64,000 bases of DNA from CALBZH01 sp964538515 (GCA_964538515.1 CAZIEW010000019.1:1-64000), one strand, 5' to 3'; numbered from the stretch's first letter, positions 25,490-34,323 are shown. The notes: a model not told the origin generated them from the sequence alone. Numbers and translations: made by a program.

Positions 25490-26464
25490 ATGGAAAGGTC
25501 TCAGGAGCTGGTGTCAAGGCTGAAGCAGAAATACCCCATGCTGCACACCTTTACGGACCGCCCCTTCGGGATTGAGATCGAGTTTTTTGGACTCCAATAC
25601 TATATCCTGCCGCCCGACAATGGCATCATCAAGCCACACAACATTCATTCGAAGGCAAAAGACGGCAGAGAGTTCACGCAGCTGCTGAGCGACTATAAGC
25701 TGAGCCTGGGGGCCGATAAGGATTCCTGGCACCTCGAAGAGGACTCGTCCATCGTTCATCGGGGGGGTGTGGAACTGATCAGCCCGATTCTCCGCGGCAT
25801 GGATGGACTGATCGAAGCGTATCGGTTTTTCCAGCTGCTTCGGGATGTCCGTCGTGTCAACATTGATTATTCTTGCGGCTTTCACGTTCACCACGGTGTT
25901 GATCGTCATGTGTATCAATGTGAGCAATTGAAGGAGCTGGTGAGGATTATCTACGCGATTGAAGATTATGTCTATCTGTTGATTGGTGAAAACAGATTCG
26001 CCAAAGAGACCTGTCGTCCCATGGACTTAGACATAAAAGATTTTCAGCAATTAAAAGAATGTGGCGATGAATGTATTACGCATGGATGTCAAATAAAAAG
26101 GCTCTGGTATTCATCCGATAATCGTTACGATCCAGACTGTAATCGTTCCGATCGCTATGATATGACTCGCTATCATGGTTTAAATCTTCATTCCTATTGG
26201 TACCGATCGACAATTGAATTCAGGTATCACTCCGCTGTCCTAGATGCGGTCGATGAAGCCATGCAGTGGATCATATTTACCCAGTTCCTGGTGGAGCTCA
26301 GCGCCGGAAATGTTCCGATCATCGATTACCACTTGACTACAAATAAGTGGATGAAAACCATGTACAAGGTTTATTTGGCCTTCGGTCACATGAATCGAAT
26401 CAGAGGTTGGCATCCGGGCAAAGCTGTTGTATCAAAAGAGCCGGCTGAGCGACAGGCGCTCTAG
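25490..26464 (+). CDS. Amidoligase-family (GS-like COOH-NH2 ligase) enzyme
   Basis: The 324-residue product has the signatures of the predicted amidoligase family: FGIEIEF at 26-32, the acidic segment WHLEEDSSIVHRGGVELISP, CGFHVH at 129-134 and RYHGLNLHSYWYRSTIEFRY. These supply the Glu/His/Arg set of the glutamine-synthetase-like ATP and metal site. Members are predicted to form amide or peptide bonds between a carboxylate and an amine. Cysteines in the middle (residues about 180-220) are unusual. The middle third (about 25860-26260) is clearly AT-rich, unlike the ends. The adjacent class II amidotransferases could deliver ammonia. Confidence 0.85.
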   Translation: MERSQELVSRLKQKYPMLHTFTDRPFGIEIEFFGLQYYILPPDNGIIKPHNIHSKAKDGREFTQLLSDYKLSLGADKDSWHLEEDSSIVHRGGVELISPILRGMDGLIEAYRFFQLLRDVRRVNIDYSCGFHVHHGVDRHVYQCEQLKELVRIIYAIEDYVYLLIGENRFAKETCRPMDLDIKDFQQLKECGDECITHGCQIKRLWYSSDNRYDPDCNRSDRYDMTRYHGLNLHSYWYRSTIEFRYHSAVLDAVDEAMQWIIFTQFLVELSAGNVPIIDYHLTTNKWMKTMYKVYLAFGHMNRIRGWHPGKAVVSKEPAERQAL

Positions 26465-26540
26465 CCGCAAGAGCTGGATCCGGCAATGAGTCACTGGCCG
26501 GGGCATGGAAACGGGATTCAACGTGGGGGACCAACGGGGA

Positions 26541-27299
26541 ATGTGTGATATCTTTGCACTGTCGGCGGGGGTAAACTATACGGCTCAGCAGTATTTGCCC
26601 ATTTTCGCCGAAAAGGGCAAACGGAACATGAGCGGCTGGGGGATCGGTTTTTACCGGGACAACCGCGCCTTTGTGGAGCGGTCTTCGGAAAGGGTTTATG
26701 ACGGCGACCAGGTACACGAGAGCTTCCAGAGGCTGGCGCGGGTGGTCGACAGCCGGATCATCGTCTCGCACATCAGCTGCCCCTTGAGCGGAGGAAGTCA
26801 TGCCGCGCACAACCACCCGTTCACGCTTCCTTTTTTGGACCATGAGTGGCTCTTCGTTCACGTCGGTATCGTAGAACGGATCGATGCCTACCAGACTCAG
26901 AATGAGCCCAGGATCAACGTTGAGACGTATCCCGCCAGGATTTTCGAGTATCTGAGGGATCAGCTGGTTTCCTATCTGCGGTATACCCCTTACTCGAGCC
27001 TCGGGCGGTGCCTGGTGAAGAGCATCCGGACGATGATCTCGGAGTATCCGGGACGGTACTCCTTCTTTCTGGCCAACGAGTCCATGGTGTTCGGATTCTC
27101 CAATTTTAGACAGCTGATGGTGCTGCGGGAATTGGAGAGCTTCGGGAACAGCCTGGTGATCACATCCATCAAGGAGGGACTGAGCAACAAAGAATGGACC
27201 GCGATCGAACCGGAGAAGGGCTCGGTTGGAAAGCTGATCGCCGTCGCCGGACCCGATATCTTGTATTTGGGGGATGTGCCCGAGAGCTCCCTGATCTAG
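26541..27299 (+). CDS. Class II glutamine amidotransferase-like protein, probably inactive
   Basis: The start is set at 26541 because class II amidotransferases need Cys directly after Met; the product (252 residues) begins MCDIFALSAGVNY. It keeps the GWGIGFY motif and HNHPF. Where active members have His-Val-Arg for binding glutamine it reads His-Ile-Ser, and where they have His-Asn-Gly for the oxyanion hole it reads His-Val-Gly. Those losses suggest it no longer hydrolyses glutamine and may bind substrate or regulate its intact sister, encoded next. It lies 76 bp after the amidoligase gene. Confidence 0.85.
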   Translation: MCDIFALSAGVNYTAQQYLPIFAEKGKRNMSGWGIGFYRDNRAFVERSSERVYDGDQVHESFQRLARVVDSRIIVSHISCPLSGGSHAAHNHPFTLPFLDHEWLFVHVGIVERIDAYQTQNEPRINVETYPARIFEYLRDQLVSYLRYTPYSSLGRCLVKSIRTMISEYPGRYSFFLANESMVFGFSNFRQLMVLRELESFGNSLVITSIKEGLSNKEWTAIEPEKGSVGKLIAVAGPDILYLGDVPESSLI

Positions 27300-27412
27300 C
27301 CTTGTCATTTGGAGCGCTCGTACCCTGCAACGGAGCACAACACGACCTCTCGCAGAGCCCGGACACGAATGAAACCGCTTCTTATCAACACTTCGGGTGG
27401 AAATGACCTCTC

Positions 27413-28162
27413 ATGTGCGACCTATTTGCTCTGTCTGCCGCGACCAATTACGCTGCGCCGAAGTCCCTGCCGCTCTTCGCGTCCAAGGCGGGAAGAAACA
27501 TGGACGGATGGGGAATCGGCTACTTCAAGAGAGGCCAGGCCTACGTCGAGAAATCGGCTGCCCGGGCCTACTACGAAGGGCGATTCCATGATGGCTTCCA
27601 GCGGCTTACCCGCGTCATCGCCAGCAAGTTCATCATAGCCCACGTCCGTCTGAGGACGAGTGGCCCCATCGACGAGTGCCACGCGCATCCTTTTGTCGCC
27701 CGCCTGAACGGACAAGACTGGATCTTCGCTCACAACGGAAAAGCTCCCTCGATCGAGTCCTACCGCGGCAAGACCGTTCAACTGGACGAAGCCGTCAGCG
27801 ATTCGGCCCGTGCCTTTGAGTACATCCTGGACGGCATCACAGCTCGCTACCAGAGAGAACGGCCTACTTCCAGCCTCTTTTCGGCCGTCATGGACACGTC
27901 CAAGCAGCTGGTCGAGGAATACCCGGGCTCCTACAACTACCTGCTGACCAATGGCTGGGTGTTGTTTGTGTTCAGCAATCACCGCCAACTGCTCCTGCTC
28001 AAGGAGAGTCAAAACCTGGAGGGGGGACTGCTGCTGACGACGGTGGAGCGTGGCTTGAGCGGCGAAAACTGGGCGAGGGTTTCCCGGAGCTCCGACTCGA
28101 AGGGGCTTCTCCTGGCCATCGTCGGCAGCGATATTGTGCTGATGGAGCAAATTCAAGCCTGA
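27413..28162 (+). CDS. Class II glutamine amidotransferase
   Basis: The 249-residue product begins MCDLFALSAATNY, giving the N-terminal Cys nucleophile after Met removal. It keeps GWGIGYF, the Arg in AHVRLRTSG and the Asn-Gly in FAHNGKA, so it should release ammonia from glutamine. It is a diverged duplicate of the previous gene. No synthase domain is attached, so ammonia or a glutamyl group is probably passed to a partner, most simply the adjacent amidoligase. A GGTGGAAA sequence precedes the start. Confidence 0.9.
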   Translation: MCDLFALSAATNYAAPKSLPLFASKAGRNMDGWGIGYFKRGQAYVEKSAARAYYEGRFHDGFQRLTRVIASKFIIAHVRLRTSGPIDECHAHPFVARLNGQDWIFAHNGKAPSIESYRGKTVQLDEAVSDSARAFEYILDGITARYQRERPTSSLFSAVMDTSKQLVEEYPGSYNYLLTNGWVLFVFSNHRQLLLLKESQNLEGGLLLTTVERGLSGENWARVSRSSDSKGLLLAIVGSDIVLMEQIQA

Positions 28163-28193
28163 CGACAAGAGGCTCCCTCGACCCTTCCACAAG

Positions 28194-29834
28194 TCATTCA
28201 TGCTCCTTTCCGGCATACCTCTCGGGGCTCTTGTCGAACTGGCTCAGGCATCTGGTGGAGCAGAAGTAATACGCCGTGCCTTTGTAGATGCGGACGAGCT
28301 TCTCAGCTGTCGCTTTCTTTTCTTGGACGAGCATCCTGCAAACGACATCTTGGACAAGCCCCTCCGGCATCTTCATCTTTGCCGGCATACGGGCGCGCGC
28401 TGCAGGTCTGGCCGCAGGCTCCGGGGGCAGCGGAGGATGCTCCTGCTCGAACTTGGCCTTGCACTGAGCAGAGCTGAAGTAACACGTCGTGCGGTCAAGC
28501 TGGGTCGTCAGTCCCGCTGCCTTCGCATTTTGAGGATAGACCTCCTCGCCGCACACTGGATCGATTTCAGGCGACCCGTACAGCCCCTGTGCTGCCAGCT
28601 TCATCCGGCTTTCCGAATCAATGAGAAAATTCCCCGAAGTGACGATCCGCTCACCGGCCATGAGCCCCCTGACGATCTGAATCCGATCGTCGAATCGCCA
28701 GCCCGTCTCGACGACACGAGGCTCGAAATGGCCTTCCCCGCGATCGACGAACACCGTCTTCCGAATTCCCGAATCGAGGACCGCGTCTGCCGAAACCGCT
28801 ACGGCGGGAGGTAAGTGGACGAGGATCTCGGCATCCACAATCGTATCGGAACGCAGCACGTTCTCCGGATTGTCCACCTCGAGGCGCACCTTAAGAGTGC
28901 GCGTGGAAGAATCGAACTCGGGAGGAACATGAGACACCTTGGCATCAAATGCTTCGCCCCGATGGGGGAGGACCACCCTGGCGCTCGTTCCAGGTCGGAT
29001 GTAGCGGGCATCGCGCTCGAAGACATCCGCGATGACCCACACCCGGCTGAGATCGGCGACGCGGAACAGCTCCATGCCCCTGTCGAGCTTCAGCCCCGGC
29101 GACACGTTCCGCGCAAGGACCACGCCATCGAGCGGCGATAGGATCTGAATGCTTGGAGGGACCGTCCGAGTGCGCCCGATCTCCTGGATTTGTCGGATAG
29201 ACATTCCCAGATTCTCCAGCTGCTCGATGCGCTGTTGCACGTTGGAGACCCCGGCGGGGCCCGCCTCGGCTTCCACCGACCCGGCCGCCTCGCTCTGCCG
29301 GATGCGGTCCATGCCGCCGAGGTTCAAAATGTAGATATGGATCAGCGAAAGCGCGTTGGGTGCCGAAAAGGTGGCGAGCAGCTGATCTTTCGTGACAAAA
29401 TCTCCCGTCGTGACCTCCGAAACCTCGCGAATGAATCCTTCGATCCCGGCATTGACTTTGAGGACTTTTCGCTCGTCAGGGGCTACTCGGCCGATGGTGC
29501 GGACTACGTAGGCGCTGGAAGTCTCCTCAACCGCGCTTATGCGCACACCGAGGAACTGCTGTCGTTGGGGGCTAATTGAGACGGAGCCTGGAGATGCGCC
29601 ATCCCCCGGGACCTTTTCCTCGTCCGCGTAGACGGGCTCCATCGGCATGCCGCAGGGAGCTAGCCCCGGTTTATCGGAGGTGTGCGAGGGATTCATTGGA
29701 TCCACGTAATACAGGACCTTCCGCTCAGTCGCGGAATCAGTCCTGGCGACCGCCCGCTGACTGGTCCAGGAGACAGCCGGGAGCATCCCGACGGTCGACA
29801 TCACGAGCAAGATGGCAATTCCAGCTTTTCTCAT
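28194..29834 (-). CDS. CusB-like RND efflux adaptor with heavy-metal and two YHS domains
   Basis: The 546-residue product has a signal peptide, a heavy-metal-binding motif of the CusB type (YYVDPMNP, then PGLAPCGMPMEPVY), and an HlyD-like barrel/hairpin body with SPLDGVVLARNVSPG. Two C-terminal YHS metal-binding domains follow: IDPVCGEEVYP near residue 420 and VVCRMLVQEKKA near residue 490. Such periplasmic adaptors link an RND pump to an outer-membrane channel for copper or silver export. No pump or channel gene lies in the window next to it, which is unusual. A TTCGAA-type site lies upstream. Confidence 0.85.
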   Translation of the reverse strand: MRKAGIAILLVMSTVGMLPAVSWTSQRAVARTDSATERKVLYYVDPMNPSHTSDKPGLAPCGMPMEPVYADEEKVPGDGASPGSVSISPQRQQFLGVRISAVEETSSAYVVRTIGRVAPDERKVLKVNAGIEGFIREVSEVTTGDFVTKDQLLATFSAPNALSLIHIYILNLGGMDRIRQSEAAGSVEAEAGPAGVSNVQQRIEQLENLGMSIRQIQEIGRTRTVPPSIQILSPLDGVVLARNVSPGLKLDRGMELFRVADLSRVWVIADVFERDARYIRPGTSARVVLPHRGEAFDAKVSHVPPEFDSSTRTLKVRLEVDNPENVLRSDTIVDAEILVHLPPAVAVSADAVLDSGIRKTVFVDRGEGHFEPRVVETGWRFDDRIQIVRGLMAGERIVTSGNFLIDSESRMKLAAQGLYGSPEIDPVCGEEVYPQNAKAAGLTTQLDRTTCYFSSAQCKAKFEQEHPPLPPEPAARPAARARMPAKMKMPEGLVQDVVCRMLVQEKKATAEKLVRIYKGTAYYFCSTRCLSQFDKSPERYAGKEHE

Positions 29835-29945
29835 GGATGCACCTCTCTCCCGGATTCAGATCGCGAAACCGAATTACTTAAATTCATTGCAAGGATTTTT
29901 CATGTCGCCTTCAGACTCCGCCCAGCTCAATAATCCGAAGACGAA

Positions 29946-29961
29946 TTCGAAAAACTTCGAA
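29946..29961. promoter_or_regulatory. TTCGAA-N4-TTCGAA palindrome, copy 1
   Basis: TTCGAA-AAAC-TTCGAA lies 112 bp before the CusB-like gene (minus strand) in a 417-bp region without genes (29835-30251). A weak sigma-54-like sequence (TG-N10-GC reading on minus, 29889-29902) lies between the two. The same site occurs twice more near the two-component locus. It is probably an activator-binding site; the partner is inferred. Confidence 0.5.
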
Positions 29962-30251
29962 TGTCGGCTCAGGCCAATCGGTAACCCGTTCACCGATCCG
30001 ATCAAGCACGTAGTAGTGCTCCGTCAAAGAAGTTATGCCGGGCAAGAGCCCCCACTCCTCTCGAGGGGGGAATCAAAGGGGTGTACCTTGCAAAACGAAG
30101 TTGACAGAGCACAACGTGTCGTTATCTGACCGGAGCCTCTGGGAAAGACAATGTGCTCGGCTGGGGGATTGTGGATTGGGAGGCTTTTCTCGCGCGACAG
30201 GGGGGCGGAAATCCGTCCCCCTGCCGGATGCACTGGATTTTTTCGTTCTCG

Positions 30252-31151
30252 TTACCAAGGACCCTTGACAAACGCGAGCGTATGCAGGTCATCGACGGTT
30301 GGTCCGAGATCCGTCACGGTTCCCGCCAGGGGGTCGACCACCTCGATGGTGGCTGGTCGTGGTGCGGGAGAGGCGTTGTCGAAGTTAAGCCCGTAATAGA
30401 GGTTGGTGCCCGGGCGAAAGTCCCCGAGGGCAGCCGGCGTTGGAGGGCTCAAGAGTATGGAGGAGAACTTCCTTCCATTGAACGGATTGAGGACGTAGGC
30501 AGTTTGCGTTTGACTTCCGTCTGCCTGGAAACGCGGGGCGTCTATATTCCACAGAAGGTTGAACTCTCCGAAAGCTACTCCATTCTGGGACGTATTGATC
30601 CCCGTATCGGGGAATTCCGTCGCGATGCCCGTGCGCTGATCGATCCGCACGTAGGTATCGGGCGGGGGGAATTCGTCGTACCAGGCAACCATATGCCCGA
30701 AGGGATCCACCGCAATGGAATGGATCGGGGACGGGGCACCGGGAAGTCCGAAGTTGGCGACAGTCGGGTCAACGGGCTTGCCACGTCCCGTAAAGGGATT
30801 GATGGTGATCAACCCATGAAACTTCTGGTCTCCGATGGCCGTCGAGGCGTAAAGCCTCCCGGACGTGGCGTCCCAGGCCAGCCCATTCACCGTATAGCCC
30901 ACCGGCCCAATTCCTTTTAACAGTCTTCCCGTATTCGGATTAACCAGCACCAGGGTGCTCGTTTGCGTGCACGGCCCCCCCTGAACAACGTTATCGCACG
31001 CTCCAGTCGTGCCGAAGAGTATAGGGAACTTGGCCGGCAGGCCCAACGCGGATGCAACCGAGAGACTTTGCGCGGACACCGCTTGGACGAATCCCACCAG
31101 GCTCACCATGACCATGACCAACACCAACAGAGACCTGTATCGATTTCTCAT
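30252..31151 (-). CDS. Secreted beta-propeller-like protein
   Basis: The 299-residue product has a clear signal peptide ending AVSAQS. Repeats follow in which Leu-Val-Asn-Pro-Asn-Thr-Gly and Ile-Asn-Pro-Phe-Thr-Gly-like segments recur about every 45 residues (for example VLVNPNTGRLL, TINPFTGRGK, VLNPFNGRKF). This is the look of an NHL/YVTN-type propeller. It follows the receiver-domain gene by 44 bp on the minus strand and should share its sigma-54 promoter. The function is unknown; a cell-surface or periplasmic binding role is likely. Confidence 0.75.
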   Translation of the reverse strand: MRNRYRSLLVLVMVMVSLVGFVQAVSAQSLSVASALGLPAKFPILFGTTGACDNVVQGGPCTQTSTLVLVNPNTGRLLKGIGPVGYTVNGLAWDATSGRLYASTAIGDQKFHGLITINPFTGRGKPVDPTVANFGLPGAPSPIHSIAVDPFGHMVAWYDEFPPPDTYVRIDQRTGIATEFPDTGINTSQNGVAFGEFNLLWNIDAPRFQADGSQTQTAYVLNPFNGRKFSSILLSPPTPAALGDFRPGTNLYYGLNFDNASPAPRPATIEVVDPLAGTVTDLGPTVDDLHTLAFVKGPW

Positions 31152-31195
31152 CTCACCCTCCCTTTTGCCTGATTAGGTGATCTCGTTTCACACGA

Positions 31196-31582
31196 TCAAC
31201 GGGATCGTGTCATTTGGACAAGGCAATCTTCAACACTTGCTGGGGTCAGGGGCTTTTCGATGACGGCATCGACGCCGAGCTCACGGAGGTCGGCCGAGAC
31301 AAAGGTCTCTTTGGGGCCCGTCATGAGCACCCTCCTGGCTGTCGGGCAGCAGGCTCCCGAGAACCTGAGAAACTCCGCGCACTCTGTGTTTGGAAGAGTC
31401 AGATCGCAGAAAATGAGGTCAAAGTCCTCCCTTTCGAGCGCCTCAATCCCTTCCCTCGCCGTACGGCACGCCTTGAGCACGCACTCCTTCGCTTCCAAGA
31501 AGGAAGCCATCGCGGTCCTCACAAGCTCGTCGCCTTCCACCAGCAAGATTCTTTTGCTCTGCTTCTCAAATGCCGCAGCCAT
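31196..31582 (-). CDS. Single-domain response regulator
   Basis: The 128-residue product is a lone receiver domain: acidic pocket in LLVEGDE, phospho-acceptor Asp in LIFCDLTLP near residue 59, a Thr/Ser in the LMTGP position and Lys in VIEKPL. No output domain is present. It may pass phosphate between proteins or act as a phosphate sink for the adjacent sensor kinase. It has its own sigma-54 promoter and upstream site, and is read divergently from the kinase-regulator operon. Confidence 0.85.
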   Translation of the reverse strand: MAAAFEKQSKRILLVEGDELVRTAMASFLEAKECVLKACRTAREGIEALEREDFDLIFCDLTLPNTECAEFLRFSGACCPTARRVLMTGPKETFVSADLRELGVDAVIEKPLTPASVEDCLVQMTRSR

Positions 31583-31640
31583 TGGCTCACGCCTCCATTC
31601 CCGGAAACAAGCGCGTTCGGACCCCGTTCGTTTTTGAGCA

Positions 31641-31657
31641 GAGCAATCCCTGTGCCT
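31641..31657 (-). promoter_or_regulatory. Sigma-54 promoter of the receiver/propeller unit
   Basis: Read on the minus strand the sequence is AGGCAC-AGGGA-TTGCT, an excellent match to TGGCAC-N5-TTGCT. GG at 31656-31655 and GC at 31644-31643 are exactly 10 bp apart. It lies about 60 bp before the receiver gene. An upstream site of the NtrC type is 107 bp away. Confidence 0.75.
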
Positions 31658-31762
31658 TTCACAGATATCTGAAAAGCTCCAGTAAATTCAATGTATTGAG
31701 CCTCACCTAGTTTTTCTGGACCCGTGCCCGGCCCTCGCTCCTTCCAAAATTTCAAATTGGAG

Positions 31763-31778
31763 TTCGAAAAAATTCGAA
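31763..31778. promoter_or_regulatory. TTCGAA-N4-TTCGAA palindrome, copy 2
   Basis: A perfect 16-bp palindrome TTCGAA-AAAA-TTCGAA lies 107 bp upstream of the -24 element of the minus-strand sigma-54 promoter. This is the usual distance for an enhancer-binding activator. The NtrC-type regulator encoded at 34324-35706 is the natural candidate to bind it. Confidence 0.65.
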
Positions 31779-31898
31779 ACGGAAAGGAGCTCAGCGGAAA
31801 AACGCACAGGGTGCTTGCCCTATTGGGCCTCCTTCCGTAAACCGAGGAGGCATACGTAAGTCTTTCTTGGGGGTCGCTCAGCCAGGAGTCCCTTGTAA

Positions 31899-31919
31899 AT
31901 AAGGTTAGGTGCACCTAAT
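31899..31919. promoter_or_regulatory. Palindrome resembling an iron/manganese (DtxR-family) operator
   Basis: TTAGGTGCACCTAA (31905-31918) is a perfect 14-bp palindrome within a longer match to the DtxR/IdeR box pattern (TAAGGTTAG on the left, CCTAA on the right; 15 of 19 positions by my count). It lies about 190 bp before the sensor kinase start. No DtxR-family gene is in the window. Confidence 0.4.
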
Positions 31920-32103
31920 ATGGAAGCAGGGATTACCATGAGGGATCCCCGGAAGAAACCTCATGATGCGTCGGGCCTTTCCGTCACCGTTTCTGGCAAA
32001 GTCCCCTGACATGAGGCTCGGGAGAGCGTTAAGAGCATTGGGGCGGCTCGAGGAGTCGCGTGGAGGGCATCGAGCGTGCTCCGGAGAACGAGGGGAGCTA
32101 CCC

Positions 32104-34311
32104 ATGACTCATGTTCTAAGCAGCCTGCGCTCACGCCTGATTCTCCTGGTACTACTGGCTGTGCTGCCGGCTTTCGGGGTGATTATCCATTCCGGTTTCA
32201 AGCAAAAGGAGCTCGCGTATCTGGAAGCCAAAAGCGACCTTCTCAGGACACTCCACTTCGTTTCGGCCAGAGAGGAGCAGCTGAGCGAAGGGGCGTCTCG
32301 CTGGCTCGAAGCCCTCGCGCAGCATCCCGACCTGGACCCGATGGACTTGTCCAGGTGCTCGGACTTTCTTAGCCGCATCCTCAGGGAATCCAGCTTCGTC
32401 AACCTGGGGGTGCTCGATGCGCACGGCCATCTGGCCTGCAGCGCCATCCCCTTTGCCGGTTCCCTGCTCACCGGAAACGAGGCCCATTTCCGGCGCGCTT
32501 TTGAGGCGGGACAGCTCTTCGTGAGCGACTATGAAATCCAATCGCCGAGCAACATCCCGGCGGCGGTCTACAGCCGGCTTGTCGCGGACACCAACGGGGA
32601 GCTGGCCGAGGTGGTTTTCGCCCAGCGCCCTCCGGAAGGGTTTTATGAGCTGATCGCCCATTCTCAGCTCCCCCCTGATACGACCCTCACGATCACCGAC
32701 ACGACGGGCACCGTGATCACGCACTACCCCGAACCGGAGCGATGGGTGGGAAAAGTCCTTGAAGACGAGCAGATCATCAAGACCATGACCGATCATGTGC
32801 AGGGATTCGTTGAAGCCACGGACATCGACGGGGTTGAACGTCTGCATGCGTTCATGCCTCTCAAGGGTGTGCAGCCCGGTGGATTCGTTTTTGCGAGCAT
32901 GAGCCTCGAGAGCATTCACGCCAAGTCCAACGAGATCCTCCTCAAGAATCTTCTTGCTCTCGCGGGGGTGACTTTCCTGGTCCTCGCCGCGGCGGCTTTT
33001 TTCGGACATTTGCTCGTCATGCGCAGCGTGAGCTCACTGCTGGATCTTGCCCACCGGCTAGGCCACGGAGAGCTTGCCGCGCGCAGCGGTCTGCGCCATG
33101 GAAACGGGGAGCTCAACAGACTGGCGTCGGCTTTCGATGCGATGGCCGAGTCCCTCCAAACCCGTGAGGAACAGCGCCAGTCGGCTGAGGAATCACTTCA
33201 ACGGAGCGAGGAAAACTTTCGAAGCCTTGTTGAGAATTCGCCGACAGGGATTTCGATCATTCAGGATCACAGGGTGGTCTATGCGAATCCTGAGTATGAA
33301 CGTCTCCTGGGTCGACCGTTTGAGCGGAACCGCAGCGTGGATTTCGAGGGGATTCACCCGGATGACCTCGAGGAGGTCAAGGCTTTCTATCGTGAGCTGA
33401 CTTCCGAACGGACAGAAAGGGCGGATATTCGCTTCAGATACCATGCGGTTGGCGAAGGAGAAGAGAGCGGACCGGTGAAGTGGCTGTATTGCCTGGCCAC
33501 CACGATGCGATACATGGGAATGAAAGCCATTTTGATCAACATGACCGATATCACGAAAATGAAAGAAATGGAGCGTCTTCTGGGGATCCAGGATAGAATG
33601 GCCTCCCTTGGGCGCGTCACGGCTGGCATTGCTCACGAACTGCGAAATCCATTGTCAGGCATCAACATCCACCTGAGCAACCTCGAGCGCCTCTACGAAA
33701 GCGAATCTCTCCCCGAGGAGGAAACGATGCTCAAAGCAGCCGGGATCATCCAGCAGCTCAAGAGCGCCTCCAACCGAATCGAAGCGGTCATCCGAAGGGT
33801 TCTCGACTTCTCACGACCTTCCGAGCTCAAGATGGTCCCCGTCAACGTCAACCGCATGATCGATGAGTCCATCGAGCTCTGCGCCACGACGCTTCGGAAA
33901 GGGGAAATCGAGATCACGAAATCGCAGGCGGTCGATATACCGGAGTGTCTGGCGGACCCATCCTCCTTGCACCAGGTCCTCGTGAACCTCCTCACCAATG
34001 CCATCGGCACGCTCCGAAACTGGGACGGCCCCAAGAGACTGGAGGTTTCTTCAGCGGCCAATGGAAACCGCCTCCTGATCAAGGTCGCCGATTCAGGTCC
34101 CGGGATCCCTGCCCATTTGTCGGACAGGGTCTTCGAGCCGTTTTTCACGACACAGAAGGACGGGCTCGGAATAGGGCTGAGCATTTGCCACCGGATCGTG
34201 TCCGATCACGGCGGTGCTTTGAAGGTTGCTCCGAGCAGGTGGGGCGGGGCCGAATTCACGATCGAGATCCCGAAGAACGGCATCCATCGGGATGAATGGG
34301 ACCATTCTTGA
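32104..34311 (+). CDS. Membrane sensor histidine kinase (HAMP-PAS-HisKA-HATPase)
   Basis: The 735-residue product starts at the ATG after GAGGGGAG. It has a membrane helix at about 8-28, a 250-residue periplasmic sensing region (Cache-like by layout), a second membrane helix near 280-300, HAMP, a PAS domain, the phospho-accepting His in GIAHELRNPLSG, and an ATPase domain with GPGIP and GLGIGLSICHRIV. It overlaps nothing and lies 12 bp before the NtrC-type regulator gene, its clear partner. The ligand is unknown. Confidence 0.92.
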   Translation: MTHVLSSLRSRLILLVLLAVLPAFGVIIHSGFKQKELAYLEAKSDLLRTLHFVSAREEQLSEGASRWLEALAQHPDLDPMDLSRCSDFLSRILRESSFVNLGVLDAHGHLACSAIPFAGSLLTGNEAHFRRAFEAGQLFVSDYEIQSPSNIPAAVYSRLVADTNGELAEVVFAQRPPEGFYELIAHSQLPPDTTLTITDTTGTVITHYPEPERWVGKVLEDEQIIKTMTDHVQGFVEATDIDGVERLHAFMPLKGVQPGGFVFASMSLESIHAKSNEILLKNLLALAGVTFLVLAAAAFFGHLLVMRSVSSLLDLAHRLGHGELAARSGLRHGNGELNRLASAFDAMAESLQTREEQRQSAEESLQRSEENFRSLVENSPTGISIIQDHRVVYANPEYERLLGRPFERNRSVDFEGIHPDDLEEVKAFYRELTSERTERADIRFRYHAVGEGEESGPVKWLYCLATTMRYMGMKAILINMTDITKMKEMERLLGIQDRMASLGRVTAGIAHELRNPLSGINIHLSNLERLYESESLPEEETMLKAAGIIQQLKSASNRIEAVIRRVLDFSRPSELKMVPVNVNRMIDESIELCATTLRKGEIEITKSQAVDIPECLADPSSLHQVLVNLLTNAIGTLRNWDGPKRLEVSSAANGNRLLIKVADSGPGIPAHLSDRVFEPFFTTQKDGLGIGLSICHRIVSDHGGALKVAPSRWGGAEFTIEIPKNGIHRDEWDHS

Positions 34312-34323
34312 GGTGGAGAAGTC

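Noticed and set aside
29835..30251. Possible gene in the 417-bp stretch upstream of the CusB-like gene
   Set aside because: All frames are short with poor composition; only the palindromic site and a weak sigma-54-like match can be supported.
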